Below are positions 1-7,712 of a stretch of DNA of 26,201 nt, one piece after another. This stretch comes from a virus: IMG/VR virus record IMGVR_UViG_3300023180_000351, positions 1-26,201 of that record; one strand, 5' to 3'. Under the pieces are notes generated by a model. It was given only the letters and a program-made list of their open reading frames with translations. It did no database searches and was not told the DNA's origin. The position numbers and the translations under genes are program-made. Each line of letters begins with the position of its first letter. Position 1 is the stretch's first letter.

Positions 1-1
1 A

Positions 2-76
2 GCAACAAAATCAAACGACGAATCGGAAACACCTACCAAATATAATTGGAATGGCACAGCTTGGGTGTCCGAATAG
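2..76 (+). CDS. C-terminal end of an upstream tail protein (partial)
   Basis: This frame is open from the left edge and ends at a TAG at 74-76. The last residues read KYNWNGTAWVSE, a short aromatic/Asn/Gly ending typical of phage tail fibre or tail-associated proteins. Only 24 residues are visible, so the function is inferred from this ending and from the fibre gene that starts 9 bases downstream. The stop codon adjoins the GGAG ribosome site of the next gene, so the two are probably in one transcript. Confidence 0.5.
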   Translation, partial: ATKSNDESETPTKYNWNGTAWVSE

Positions 77-85
77 GAGACTCAC

Positions 86-1855
86 ATGGCCAGATCAAAT
101 GGCGGAATAATCGGTAAAACAAATAAAGCTTCTTTCGGGAAGTGTGTTCAAACAGTAATCACTAGTGATGGATGTCACACAACACAACCAGGAACTAGAG
201 TTGTTAAAACTCTTTTAGTTGGTGGTGGTGGCGGTGGTGGAAATAATCAAGGTGGTGGTGGAGGTGCAGGTGGTGCTGAAGTATTTAATTGTGTTTCTGT
301 TACTGGAAATACAGCTTATCCAATAGATATAGGTGCAGGTGGAGCTAATAATACAGACGGTAATGATACAACTGCTTTTGGTAAAACAGGTGGTGGAGGT
401 GCATCTGGTGGAACTTCTCCCGTAGATAATGGTAGCACCGCGCCTTTGGGTTCAGGTGGAGGTGGATCAAACTGTGGAGCTTTAGGTGGTGGAGGAGGGC
501 CTCAAGGTAATCCTGGTGGGCCTACTGCTGGATCTCCAGGAGGTATGTCAGGTGGTGGCGGTGGAGTTGGTGGAGTTGGAGAACCTGGAGGAACAGGCGC
601 TGCTTGTCAACAAGATGGTGGTCCAGGAACAGATTTTAGTCCACAGTTTACAGGTATACCTAACTCTGGTGTATATGGAGGAGGTGGTGGTGGAGCTTCA
701 AGAAATTGTCAACCTCAAAGAGGTCTTGGTGGACCTGGTGGAGGTGGTAATGGAGAATTAGGAGCTGCTCAAACACCTGGATCAAATGCAACTGCTAACA
801 CAGGTGGTGGTGGAGGTGGAGGTGGTGGACCTATAGGCTCTAGTAGAAGTGGATTTAATGGCGGATCAGGAATCGTAGTCGTAAAAGAATTAAACAAAGC
901 AAGTGGTGTGTGGTCAATGCAAAGTCAAATGGCAGCCAAGCAACAAGGAACATGGCCTGATGGAACAGTAAACTTAGGACAAGTTTTTGATTATCTAGTA
1001 GTTGCTGGAGGAGGTGGTGGAGCTTCTGGCACATACGCTGGAGGTGGTGGTGGAGCTGGAGGTCATAGATCTTCTTTTCCTGGTGGAACAAAATTAAATT
1101 TAGACTCAGGAGTATATACTGTAACTGTAGGAGGTGGTGGTGCCACAGGTACTAAAGGAGACGATTCAGTATTCGGAGTAGGTGGTGTTGAAAATACTTC
1201 AATGATTACATCAACTGGTGGTGGTCAAGCAAATTCAGGTTCTGGTGGATCTGGAGGAGGAGCAAATTCTATTGGTGCAACTGGAGTTGCAAACCCTGGT
1301 GGAGCAGGAAATACTCCGCCTACAAGTCCATCACAAGGTAATCCTGGTGGAGATAATGCTAAACCTGGTCCAAATACTGGTGGTTTTGGTGGATCAGGTG
1401 GTGGTGGTGCTGGGGGATCTGGTGGTGCTGCACCTAATGCACCAGGTTCTGGACCAGGACCAGGAGGTTCTGGAGGTAGTGGAACAGCTAACTCTATTAC
1501 TGGTAGCTCAGTTACAAGAGCTGGTGGTGGTGGCGGCGGTGGATGGTGTGCAGGATCACCTACACCTAATAACGGAGGAGCAGCAGGACCTGGTGGTGGA
1601 GGTGCTGGAGGAGCTTCAGGTTCAGGAAAACCAGTGTCAACAGCTGGAACAGTTAACACTGGAGGTGGTGGAGGTGGACCTGGTAAATGTAATCCTTCTG
1701 CCGATGGAAAAGCAGGTGGTTCAGGAATAGTTGTTGTAAGAGCACCAAGTGCTAGAACTTTTGTAGTAACACCTTGTACAAACACAACATCAAGTACGCC
1801 AGGTGGATGTAAAGTTGCAACGTTTACAGTTTCTGGAACATTGACAGTTTCATAA
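86..1855 (+). CDS. Glycine-rich tail fibre / adhesin-like protein
   Basis: The 589-residue protein is dominated by runs of Gly broken by Ala, Ser, Pro and Asn. Two similar domains are visible. The first runs from VVKTLLVGGG (about residue 39) to IVVVKEL (263-269); the second runs from VFDYLVVAGG (about 300) to IVVVRA (about 548-553). A short non-Gly tail with two Cys ends in VSGTLTVS. Known Gly-rich phage adhesins, such as the tip protein of Salmonella phage S16, pack such runs as polyglycine II helices and bind the host surface, so receptor binding at the tail tip is the likely role. The start is set by GGAG at 76-79, six bases before the ATG. Dense GGT/GGA codons make it richer in G than its neighbours. 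It could instead be another virion surface protein; the Gly-rich architecture itself is certain. Confidence 0.75.
   Translation: MARSNGGIIGKTNKASFGKCVQTVITSDGCHTTQPGTRVVKTLLVGGGGGGGNNQGGGGGAGGAEVFNCVSVTGNTAYPIDIGAGGANNTDGNDTTAFGKTGGGGASGGTSPVDNGSTAPLGSGGGGSNCGALGGGGGPQGNPGGPTAGSPGGMSGGGGGVGGVGEPGGTGAACQQDGGPGTDFSPQFTGIPNSGVYGGGGGGASRNCQPQRGLGGPGGGGNGELGAAQTPGSNATANTGGGGGGGGGPIGSSRSGFNGGSGIVVVKELNKASGVWSMQSQMAAKQQGTWPDGTVNLGQVFDYLVVAGGGGGASGTYAGGGGGAGGHRSSFPGGTKLNLDSGVYTVTVGGGGATGTKGDDSVFGVGGVENTSMITSTGGGQANSGSGGSGGGANSIGATGVANPGGAGNTPPTSPSQGNPGGDNAKPGPNTGGFGGSGGGGAGGSGGAAPNAPGSGPGPGGSGGSGTANSITGSSVTRAGGGGGGGWCAGSPTPNNGGAAGPGGGGAGGASGSGKPVSTAGTVNTGGGGGGPGKCNPSADGKAGGSGIVVVRAPSARTFVVTPCTNTTSSTPGGCKVATFTVSGTLTVS
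200..1741 (+). repeat. Two tandem copies of a poly-glycine domain
   Basis: Copy A is 200-892 and copy B is 983-1741. Both start with a short hydrophobic strand leading into Gly (KTLLVGGG and DYLVVAGG). Both have a second strand-like element before another Gly block (AYPIDIGAGG and VYTVTVGGGG), and both end in GGSGIVVV. The copies have diverged in sequence, so this is an old domain duplication rather than a recent DNA repeat. They are joined by a non-repetitive linker of about 30 residues. Confidence 0.6.
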
Positions 1856-1868
1856 TAAATGTTATATT
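1841..1868 (+). promoter_or_regulatory. Candidate sigma70-type promoter before the oxygenase genes
   Basis: TTGACA at 1841-1846 and TATATT at 1863-1868 are separated by 16 bases. The -35 box matches consensus exactly and the -10 box matches five of six bases. Predicted transcription would begin around 1875, about ten bases before the ATG at 1885, giving a very short leader. The -35 box lies inside the end of the fibre gene. In AT-rich DNA such matches also arise by chance. Confidence 0.35.
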
Positions 1869-1884
1869 AAGTTCATAAAGACAT

Positions 1885-2511
1885 ATGAACTTTACAAATT
1901 ATTATTGGTATTTTAAATCAGCAATCCCAGAACGTATCTGTGATGACATTGTAAAGTATGGTCATCAAATGCAAGATCAAATGGCAGTCACTGGTGGTTA
2001 TGGTGATAAAAAATTAAACGCAAAACAAGTTAAAGATTTAAAAAAGAAAAGAAACTCAGACATTGTTTGGATGAGTGATAGATGGATTTACAAAGAAATA
2101 CAACCTTATGTGCATCAAGCAAACGCTAATGCTGGTTGGAATTTTAATTGGGACTTTAGTGAGTCTTGTCAATTTACAAAATATAAAAAAGGCCAGTATT
2201 ATGATTGGCATTGTGATAGCTGGGATCAACCTTATCAACGACAACAAGGTGATCCATCACATGGTAAAATTAGAAAACTATCTGTAACCGTAACTTTATC
2301 AGATCCTAAAGATTATAAAGGTGGTGAGTTAGAATTTGATTTTAGAAATCTTGATCCAGATAAAAAAAGAAACGTTAGAAAATGTACAGAGATATTACCC
2401 AAAGGATCTTTAGTTGTATTTCCTTCATTTGTATGGCATAGAGTATGTCCAGTGAAAAGTGGTGAAAGAAATAGTTTAGTAATATGGAACTTAGGGTATC
2501 CATTTCAATAA
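1885..2511 (+). CDS. 2-oxoglutarate/Fe(II) oxygenase, prolyl-4-hydroxylase-like
   Basis: This 208-residue protein has the iron- and 2-oxoglutarate-binding pattern of the prolyl-4-hydroxylase/PKHD superfamily. It has the HxD pair H109-x-D111 (in YDWHCDSW), a distal His at H185 (in FVWHRV), and R195 ten residues later (in GERNSLVIW) to bind the co-substrate carboxylate. The strands KLSVTVTLSD and GGELEF match the double-stranded beta-helix core. Such enzymes hydroxylate a protein or small molecule using O2 and 2-oxoglutarate. It follows the glycine-rich fibre by 29 bases and precedes a second oxygenase by 9. The ribosome site before its ATG is weak. The substrate cannot be read from sequence; the adjacent Pro/Gly-rich fibre is a candidate. 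Confidence 0.85.
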   Translation: MNFTNYYWYFKSAIPERICDDIVKYGHQMQDQMAVTGGYGDKKLNAKQVKDLKKKRNSDIVWMSDRWIYKEIQPYVHQANANAGWNFNWDFSESCQFTKYKKGQYYDWHCDSWDQPYQRQQGDPSHGKIRKLSVTVTLSDPKDYKGGELEFDFRNLDPDKKRNVRKCTEILPKGSLVVFPSFVWHRVCPVKSGERNSLVIWNLGYPFQ

Positions 2512-2520
2512 AGGAGAAAT

Positions 2521-3243
2521 ATGAAAAAGAAAAAAGCTAAAGCTAGAAAACAAAAAACAAAAAAAGAAGTAGTTAGTTATCCAAAACAATTAAATTTAGA
2601 ACAATATTTTGCATCTCCTATATGGTTTGCAGATGCACCAGAGTTTGCAGATAGTTTAAATAAAGCGTCTGATAAATATATAGAAGCATCTAAGAAAAAT
2701 TTAAAACCAGCTATTGATAAACGTAATAAAAAGTTTGGGGACAAAGGAGACATGGGTCATGTATTCCATTCAACATCATTGATTGGAGATCCTGACTTTA
2801 AACAATTACAAGATTACATAGGTGCAACAGCACATAACTTATTAGGTGAAATGGGTTTTGATATGTCTGGTCATCAATTGTTTACTACAGAATTATGGGT
2901 GCAAGAGTTTGCTAAAAAAGGTGGTGGACATCATACTTTGCACACTCATTGGAATGGTCACATATCTGGTTTCTATTTTTTAAAAGCAGATGAATCTACT
3001 TCAATGCCTTTGTTCGAAGATCCAAGACCAGGTAATGTTATGAATCTATTACCAGAAAAAGATAAAACAAAAGTAACTTATGCTAGTTCTGCAATAAATT
3101 ATCAAGTAAAACCAGGTAGAATGATGTTCTTTCCATCATACTTACCTCATCAGTACATTGTAGATATGGGTTATAATCCATTTAGATTTATACATTGGAA
3201 TTGTCAGGCAATACCAAAAGGAGTGTTAAACCCTAATGTCTAA
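2521..3243 (+). CDS. Putative 2OG-Fe(II) oxygenase (marine phage type)
   Basis: The 240-residue product starts with a very Lys-rich tail (residues 1-16) and then a domain resembling the 2OG-Fe(II) oxygenase family common in cyanophages and pelagiphages. The key region is HHTLHTHWNGHISGFYFL (137-154), followed by FEDPRP with D167, LPH with H210, and FRFIHWN with R222 as the likely 2-oxoglutarate-binding residue. The exact iron ligands are uncertain because several His residues cluster at 137-143. AAGGAGAAAT just before the ATG is a good ribosome site. It belongs to a different subfamily from the oxygenases on either side, so the three are not simple tandem duplicates. The substrate is unknown. 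Confidence 0.75.
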   Translation: MKKKKAKARKQKTKKEVVSYPKQLNLEQYFASPIWFADAPEFADSLNKASDKYIEASKKNLKPAIDKRNKKFGDKGDMGHVFHSTSLIGDPDFKQLQDYIGATAHNLLGEMGFDMSGHQLFTTELWVQEFAKKGGGHHTLHTHWNGHISGFYFLKADESTSMPLFEDPRPGNVMNLLPEKDKTKVTYASSAINYQVKPGRMMFFPSYLPHQYIVDMGYNPFRFIHWNCQAIPKGVLNPNV

Positions 3244-3385
3244 TAAAAATTTTAAAAAATCTTTTATAAATACTATCTTAAATTCTGATACTAAAAATAA
3301 AGAGTCTGATGATTTTGTTAGAATGTTTTTAAAAGATATACAAAAGAAATTAAAAAGGATAAAAAATGTCATTCAAAAAAAATAA
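3236..3385 (+). CDS. Small basic ORF overlapping two oxygenase genes
   Basis: A 49-residue frame starts at ATG 3236, overlaps the previous gene by 8 bases and the next by 20, and ends in the A-run at 3375-3382 followed by TAA. The product (MSNKNFKKSFINTILNS...) is Lys-rich with a helical C-terminal half and resembles no family I know. It fills what would otherwise be a 122-base gap. GGAG at about 3220 is rather far from the ATG. It may be a genuine small gene, or an extension of the next protein reached by slippage on the A-run. Confidence 0.4.
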   Translation: MSNKNFKKSFINTILNSDTKNKESDDFVRMFLKDIQKKLKRIKNVIQKK

Positions 3386-4007
3386 ATACACAGTATTAAA
3401 AAAAGCTATCTCACCTGAGATTGCAGAGTTTGTTTATAAATATTTCTTAAACAAAAGAGAAGTTGCAAGATTTTTATTTGATCAAAAATATATTTCACCT
3501 TTTACAGAATATTATGGTGTATGGAATGATGAACAGGTACCAAATACTTATTCACATTACAGTGATATTGCAATGGAGACTTTATTAAAAGAAGTAAAAC
3601 CTGTAATGGAAAAACATACAAAATTAAAATTATCTGAGACTTATTCATATGCAAGAATATACAAAGAAGGTGATGTCCTAGCTCGTCACAAAGATAGATA
3701 CTCATGCGAGATATCTACTACATTAAATCTAGGTGGTGACCCATGGCCCATTTATTTAGATCCAACGGGTAAGACAGGTCAGGCTGGTATTAAAGTCGAC
3801 CTTGAACCAGGAGACATGTTAATCTATTCTGGTTGTGATTTAGAGCATTGGAGAGAAGAATTTAAAGGTAAGAACTGTGGACAAGTATTCTTACATTATA
3901 ATAAAGCTAGTTCTAAAACAGCTAAAGAAAACTACTTAGATAAAAGACCTTTACTAGGCACACCTGCCTGGTTTAAAGGTGTTAAGTTGACAAAAATTAA
4001 GAAATAG
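3366..4007 (+). CDS. 2OG-Fe(II) oxygenase family protein (third in the cluster)
   Basis: This 213-residue protein has H108-x-D110 in VLARHKDRYSCE, followed by a strand ISTTLNLGG, a LEPGD turn and a distal His H161 in DLEHWRE. These positions fit the iron site of the 2-oxoglutarate/Fe(II) oxygenase fold. The usual distal Arg/Lys is not obvious; GQVFLHYNK (172-180) lies where it would be expected. It shares little sequence with the two upstream oxygenases beyond these motifs. The ATG at 3366 is preceded by an A-rich stretch with AAGGAT. It is the last gene before a strong terminator and so closes the fibre/oxygenase transcription unit. The substrate is unknown. Confidence 0.75.
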   Translation: MSFKKNKYTVLKKAISPEIAEFVYKYFLNKREVARFLFDQKYISPFTEYYGVWNDEQVPNTYSHYSDIAMETLLKEVKPVMEKHTKLKLSETYSYARIYKEGDVLARHKDRYSCEISTTLNLGGDPWPIYLDPTGKTGQAGIKVDLEPGDMLIYSGCDLEHWREEFKGKNCGQVFLHYNKASSKTAKENYLDKRPLLGTPAWFKGVKLTKIKK

Positions 4008-4015
4008 TCTATACA
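3987..4015 (+). promoter_or_regulatory. Candidate sigma70-type promoter immediately upstream of a terminator
   Basis: TTGACA at 3987-3992 and TATACA at 4010-4015 are 17 bases apart. The -35 match is perfect; the -10 match is only four of six. The predicted start, near 4022, falls just at the foot of the hairpin at 4024. Transcription from here would therefore meet the terminator at once, giving either a tiny hairpin RNA or an attenuated leader for the gene at 4105. Confidence 0.3.
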
Positions 4016-4023
4016 ATAGGCTT

Positions 4024-4061
4024 GTACGGAGAGTTCCACCACACCACTCTCCGTACTTTTT
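4024..4061 (+). terminator. Strong rho-independent terminator
   Basis: GTACGGAGAGT and ACTCTCCGTAC form a perfect 11-bp stem around an 11-base loop, followed directly by TTTTT. It lies 16 bases after the third oxygenase gene and 43 bases before the gp10-like gene, separating the fibre/oxygenase unit from the next virion block. No T-run follows on the opposite strand, so it is one-directional. Confidence 0.9.
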
Positions 4062-4104
4062 ACTATATCCATTAAGTAATAAATTTGATATACAAGGATT
4101 TATT

Positions 4105-6276
4105 ATGTTACAAAAGATAGGTTTTCAGCCAGGATTTAACAAACAAATCACAGAAACCACAGCCGAAGGACAATGGGTTGATGGGGATAATGTGCGTTTT
4201 AGATATGGTACACCTGAAAAAATAGGTGGTTGGGCACAGTTAGGTGAGTCAAAACTTACAGGAGCTGCAAGAGCCTTACATCATTTAGTCAATAAATCAG
4301 GCAACAAGTTTGCAATTATAGGTACAAACAGAATTTTATATGCTTACACAGGTGGTGTATTTTATGACATTCACCCTATTAAAACTACAACAACATTAAC
4401 CAATGCATTTAGTACAACGAATGGTTCACCAACGGTCACTTTAACATTCAGCACGGACCACGGAATACAAGAAAATGATATTATTCTTTTAGATAATTTT
4501 ACAGCTATTACAAACTCTGATTATACAGCTGCAGATTTTGATGATAAAAAATTTATGGTAACATCTGTGCCAACAGCAACCACTTTAACTATTACAATGC
4601 CATCTAATGAGACAGGCTCAGGTGCAACTTTATCTGGTGGCATTAGAGTTCAACATTATTATCCAGTAGGACCCGCAGAACAATTACCTGGCTTTGGTTG
4701 GGGACTAGCTTCTTGGGGTGGAACTGTAACAGGTGAAGCAACTACAACTTTAAATGGTGCTATCAATGATGTCACAACAACCATTATATTAACAGACGCA
4801 TCTTTGTTTCCAACTTCAGGTACAAACTTTGTGCAGATAGGTTCAGAAGAAATTTCATATACAGGTATATCAGGTAATACTTTAACAGGAGTTACAAGAG
4901 GTGTTAGAAACACAACAGCTGCAACACACTCAAATGGTGCAACGGTAACCAACAGTTCAGATTATATTGCTTGGGGTGAAGCAGCATCTGGTGACTTAGT
5001 TGTTGATCCTGGTTTATGGTCTATTGATAACTTTGGAGATAAAGTAATTGCACTAATTCATAATGCACAATGTTTTGAATGGGATTCAAATGCAACAAAC
5101 GCTGTAACCAATAGAGCAACTATTATTGCAGGTGCACCAACAGCGTCACGTGATATGTTAGTATCAACTCCTGATAGACACTTAGTATTTTTTGGAACAG
5201 AAACAACGATTGGAACACCATCTACACAAGATGAAATGTTTATAAGATTTTCGAATCAAGAAGATATTAATACTTATCAACCAACAGCGGTCAATACAGC
5301 AGGTACACAAAGACTTGCAGACGGATCTAAAATTGTAGGTGCGGTTAGAGGTAGAGATGCAATTTACGTTTGGACCGATACGTCTTTATTTACTATGAGA
5401 TTTATTGGTCAACCATTTACATTTGGTTTCCAACAAGTAGGGACGAACTGTGGATTGATTGGACAGAACGCTGCATTAGAAGTTGATGGTGCTGCATATT
5501 GGTTTTCAGAAAACGGTTTCTTTAAATACTCTGGTAACCTTGAGACTATGATTTGTTTAGTAGAAGACTTTGTTTTTGATGATTTAAATACAACAGCTAA
5601 TCAATTAATTAATGTTGGGTTAAATAATTTATTCGGTGAGATTACTTGGTTCTATTGTACAGAAAGTTCGACTGTTATTAATAGATGTGTAACTTATAAT
5701 TATCTTGACTCACGTCCTAATAGACCTGTTTGGACAACAGGAAGCTTGGCCCGTGGATCATGGCAAGACTCTTCTGTGTTTGGTCTACCTCATGCAACAT
5801 ATTTCAATGCGGAGGATGATGCATCATTTGATGTTGTTGGTAATACTGAAGGAAGCACAATATACTTTGAACATGAAAAAGGAACGGATGAAGCATTAGC
5901 AAGTGGGGTAAATACAATTACATCTAATATTGAATCAGGGGACTTTGATATTACACAAACAGGATCTGGACAAGGGCAAACAGGTGTTGCAACTTTTCAA
6001 GGAGATGGTGAATATATTATGAAGATCAGAAGATTTGTACCTGACTTTTTATCTCAAACAGGTGATACTCAAATAACATTACAACTTAGAAATTATCCTA
6101 ATAGCACTCAAGCAAGCTCACCACTTGGACCCTTTACAATTACCTCATCTACTGATAAGGTAGACACTCGTGCAAGAGCACGAGCTATATCTTTAAAAGT
6201 AGCTAATACAGCAGCTAATCAAAGCTGGAAGCTAGGTACTTTTAGATTAGATACACAACCAGATGGAAGACGATAA
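4105..6276 (+). CDS. P22 gp10-like tail accessory / packaged-DNA stabilisation protein
   Basis: The 723-residue protein opens with KIGFQPGFNKQITETTAEG, then WVDGDNVRFRYGTPEKIGGW. This N-terminus is characteristic, in my recollection, of the packaged-DNA stabilisation (gp10-like) family of marine short-tailed phages. Two Thr-rich beta segments appear inserted after the start of the core: about 92-180 and about 210-285. The second includes IGSEEISYTGISG and GVTRGVRNTTAATH, a small beta domain found in many phage structural proteins. The remainder is beta-rich and propeller-like. In P22, gp10 closes the portal after DNA packaging and anchors the tail. AAGGA precedes the ATG by 7 bases. It shares one base with the next gene (TAATG), so the two are translationally coupled. 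Confidence 0.65.
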   Translation: MLQKIGFQPGFNKQITETTAEGQWVDGDNVRFRYGTPEKIGGWAQLGESKLTGAARALHHLVNKSGNKFAIIGTNRILYAYTGGVFYDIHPIKTTTTLTNAFSTTNGSPTVTLTFSTDHGIQENDIILLDNFTAITNSDYTAADFDDKKFMVTSVPTATTLTITMPSNETGSGATLSGGIRVQHYYPVGPAEQLPGFGWGLASWGGTVTGEATTTLNGAINDVTTTIILTDASLFPTSGTNFVQIGSEEISYTGISGNTLTGVTRGVRNTTAATHSNGATVTNSSDYIAWGEAASGDLVVDPGLWSIDNFGDKVIALIHNAQCFEWDSNATNAVTNRATIIAGAPTASRDMLVSTPDRHLVFFGTETTIGTPSTQDEMFIRFSNQEDINTYQPTAVNTAGTQRLADGSKIVGAVRGRDAIYVWTDTSLFTMRFIGQPFTFGFQQVGTNCGLIGQNAALEVDGAAYWFSENGFFKYSGNLETMICLVEDFVFDDLNTTANQLINVGLNNLFGEITWFYCTESSTVINRCVTYNYLDSRPNRPVWTTGSLARGSWQDSSVFGLPHATYFNAEDDASFDVVGNTEGSTIYFEHEKGTDEALASGVNTITSNIESGDFDITQTGSGQGQTGVATFQGDGEYIMKIRRFVPDFLSQTGDTQITLQLRNYPNSTQASSPLGPFTITSSTDKVDTRARARAISLKVANTAANQSWKLGTFRLDTQPDGRR

Positions 6277-7526
6277 TGGCAATAACTGATTTTTTATTTC
6301 CTCAAGGAAATTTTTTAAACATAAGATCCAATGCTCCAAATCAAAGATCTTATAATATTGATGCAACTGCAGATTTAGCTAGAAATTTACCTGGTGGTTT
6401 TTTAAAAGATTTAATTTCACCAGCTGCTGCAGCTACTTTAAGTTTACCATATGATACTATTCAGGGTATTGGAAGAGCTGTAGATCAATCTAATGTAGGC
6501 ACAAGTCCTTATAGAGGTATTGTTGATGATATGGAAATTCCAAGTGGTCCTAGCTTATCGGACATAGGTCGAGCCATTAATGCAGAAAATCCTTTATCAA
6601 GTGCATATGAAAGATTCATAGGTGCATCTGCTCCTTTAGCAGAAAGAATATCTAATATTAGTAATCCTTTTAAAATGAGTCAAGCCGCTGCTTCTGAAGT
6701 TGATTTAAGTAATAGAAATATTAATACTACTCCGTATCAAGATTTAATAATGAATCCTGATTACATGCCAAATAGATTACAAAATTTAGAAAGATTTGCG
6801 GACAATAGATTTGAAGACTCTGAAGAAATACCAGGATTTAATTTTAGAGATGCCCCAACAAGTTTAAAAAGCCGAATAACTAATCCTCAATTTTTAAATA
6901 ATCCCAATAGAGGAATTATTGACAATTTAATTTTATCAAGAGGTAATCCTGATGCAAGTCTAGTTAATAAAACTAAAGATATAGGTAAGAAAGGTTTTAA
7001 TATGGGTAAACAAGCTCTGTTATCAGCAATAGGTTTTGCTACAGGTATACCTTTAGGTATTGTTGGAATGTTACCTGAAAGAGATCCTAGACAAAAAGCT
7101 TTAGAAGATTTTTATGGCAATATTAAAGATGGAACAATTCAAAGTGGTTTAATGGCTGGTTATAATCCTGTATCAGGTGGTCTATTAAATATGCTAACAG
7201 GTGGTAAAATGGGTGAAGAAACTACTTATGGATTAGGTAGAGCTATTGATAAAAGAATGGCGAGAATACAAAAAACTTTAAAGAAAAAGAAATCAGCCGT
7301 TCTTGAACAACGATTAAAAGATTTACAAGCATTAAAGAGACAAGAAGCTGCTGCATTAGAAACTGCTAGATTAGAAAATCTAGGTAGAGATAAAGACCGA
7401 GGTGGTTTTGATCCAAGCGGACCTACTCAAAAATCTATAAGAGAGTCTAGGTCTGATAGGTCTGGTAGAGGACAAAGTGGTGGATTTACTAATCCTGGTA
7501 AGGGGAGTTACGGACCATTTAGTTAA
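6276..7526 (+). CDS. Hypothetical virion protein (possible internal/ejection protein)
   Basis: I do not recognise this 416-residue protein by family. The N-terminal 240 residues are rich in Asn, Ser and Pro, with no clear domain. Around 245-268 is a hydrophobic stretch (LLSAIGFATGIPLGIVGML) that could cross or insert in a membrane. Residues about 327-375 form a charged coiled-coil-like helix (KKKKSAVLEQRLKDLQALKR). The tail is Gly/Ser/Arg-rich and apparently disordered (GGFDPSGPTQKS onward). The layout of disordered start, membrane-active segment and coil resembles phage proteins that enter the cell with the DNA. Its start overlaps the stop of the gp10-like gene by one base. A structural role is inferred mainly from position. 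Confidence 0.5.
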   Translation: MAITDFLFPQGNFLNIRSNAPNQRSYNIDATADLARNLPGGFLKDLISPAAAATLSLPYDTIQGIGRAVDQSNVGTSPYRGIVDDMEIPSGPSLSDIGRAINAENPLSSAYERFIGASAPLAERISNISNPFKMSQAAASEVDLSNRNINTTPYQDLIMNPDYMPNRLQNLERFADNRFEDSEEIPGFNFRDAPTSLKSRITNPQFLNNPNRGIIDNLILSRGNPDASLVNKTKDIGKKGFNMGKQALLSAIGFATGIPLGIVGMLPERDPRQKALEDFYGNIKDGTIQSGLMAGYNPVSGGLLNMLTGGKMGEETTYGLGRAIDKRMARIQKTLKKKKSAVLEQRLKDLQALKRQEAAALETARLENLGRDKDRGGFDPSGPTQKSIRESRSDRSGRGQSGGFTNPGKGSYGPFS

Positions 7527-7535
7527 GGAGTAATA

Positions 7536-7712
7536 ATGGCAAAGATAACTGTAGTATTTACAAGACCCAATAAAGAATACAGACAACAAGATGCTGATTC
7601 TTTAATTAGAGATTTAGACGGATTGATTGAGAAATTAAACTCTACATTTCAACAAGATTTAAGAGATGAACAACAAAGATTCACTTGGTATATGAGTAAG
7701 AGTAATGGCTAA
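7536..7712 (+). CDS. Small conserved phage protein, 58 residues
   Basis: The product starts MAKITVVFTRPNKEYRQQDA and ends TWYMSKSNG. A short beta strand is followed by an amphipathic helix (DSLIRDLDGLIEKLNSTFQQ). AAGGAG at 7525-7530 lies 5 bases before the ATG, and the gene overlaps the next by 8 bases, which supports translation. I recall similar small proteins at this position in marine phages, but no function is known to me. It may be a virion accessory protein or a chaperone for the neighbouring protein. Confidence 0.7.
   Translation: MAKITVVFTRPNKEYRQQDADSLIRDLDGLIEKLNSTFQQDLRDEQQRFTWYMSKSNG

Noticed and set aside
486-1730. Plus-strand Val/Leu/Glu-rich ORFs at 486-761 and 1218-1730
   Set aside because: They are shifted-frame readings of GGT/GGA repeats in the fibre gene; their low complexity follows from the Gly codons.
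1225-1785. Minus-strand 186-residue Pro-rich ORF
   Set aside because: It is the antisense of Gly codons (GGN reads as NCC/Pro) in the fibre gene; it has no ribosome site and no independent composition signal.
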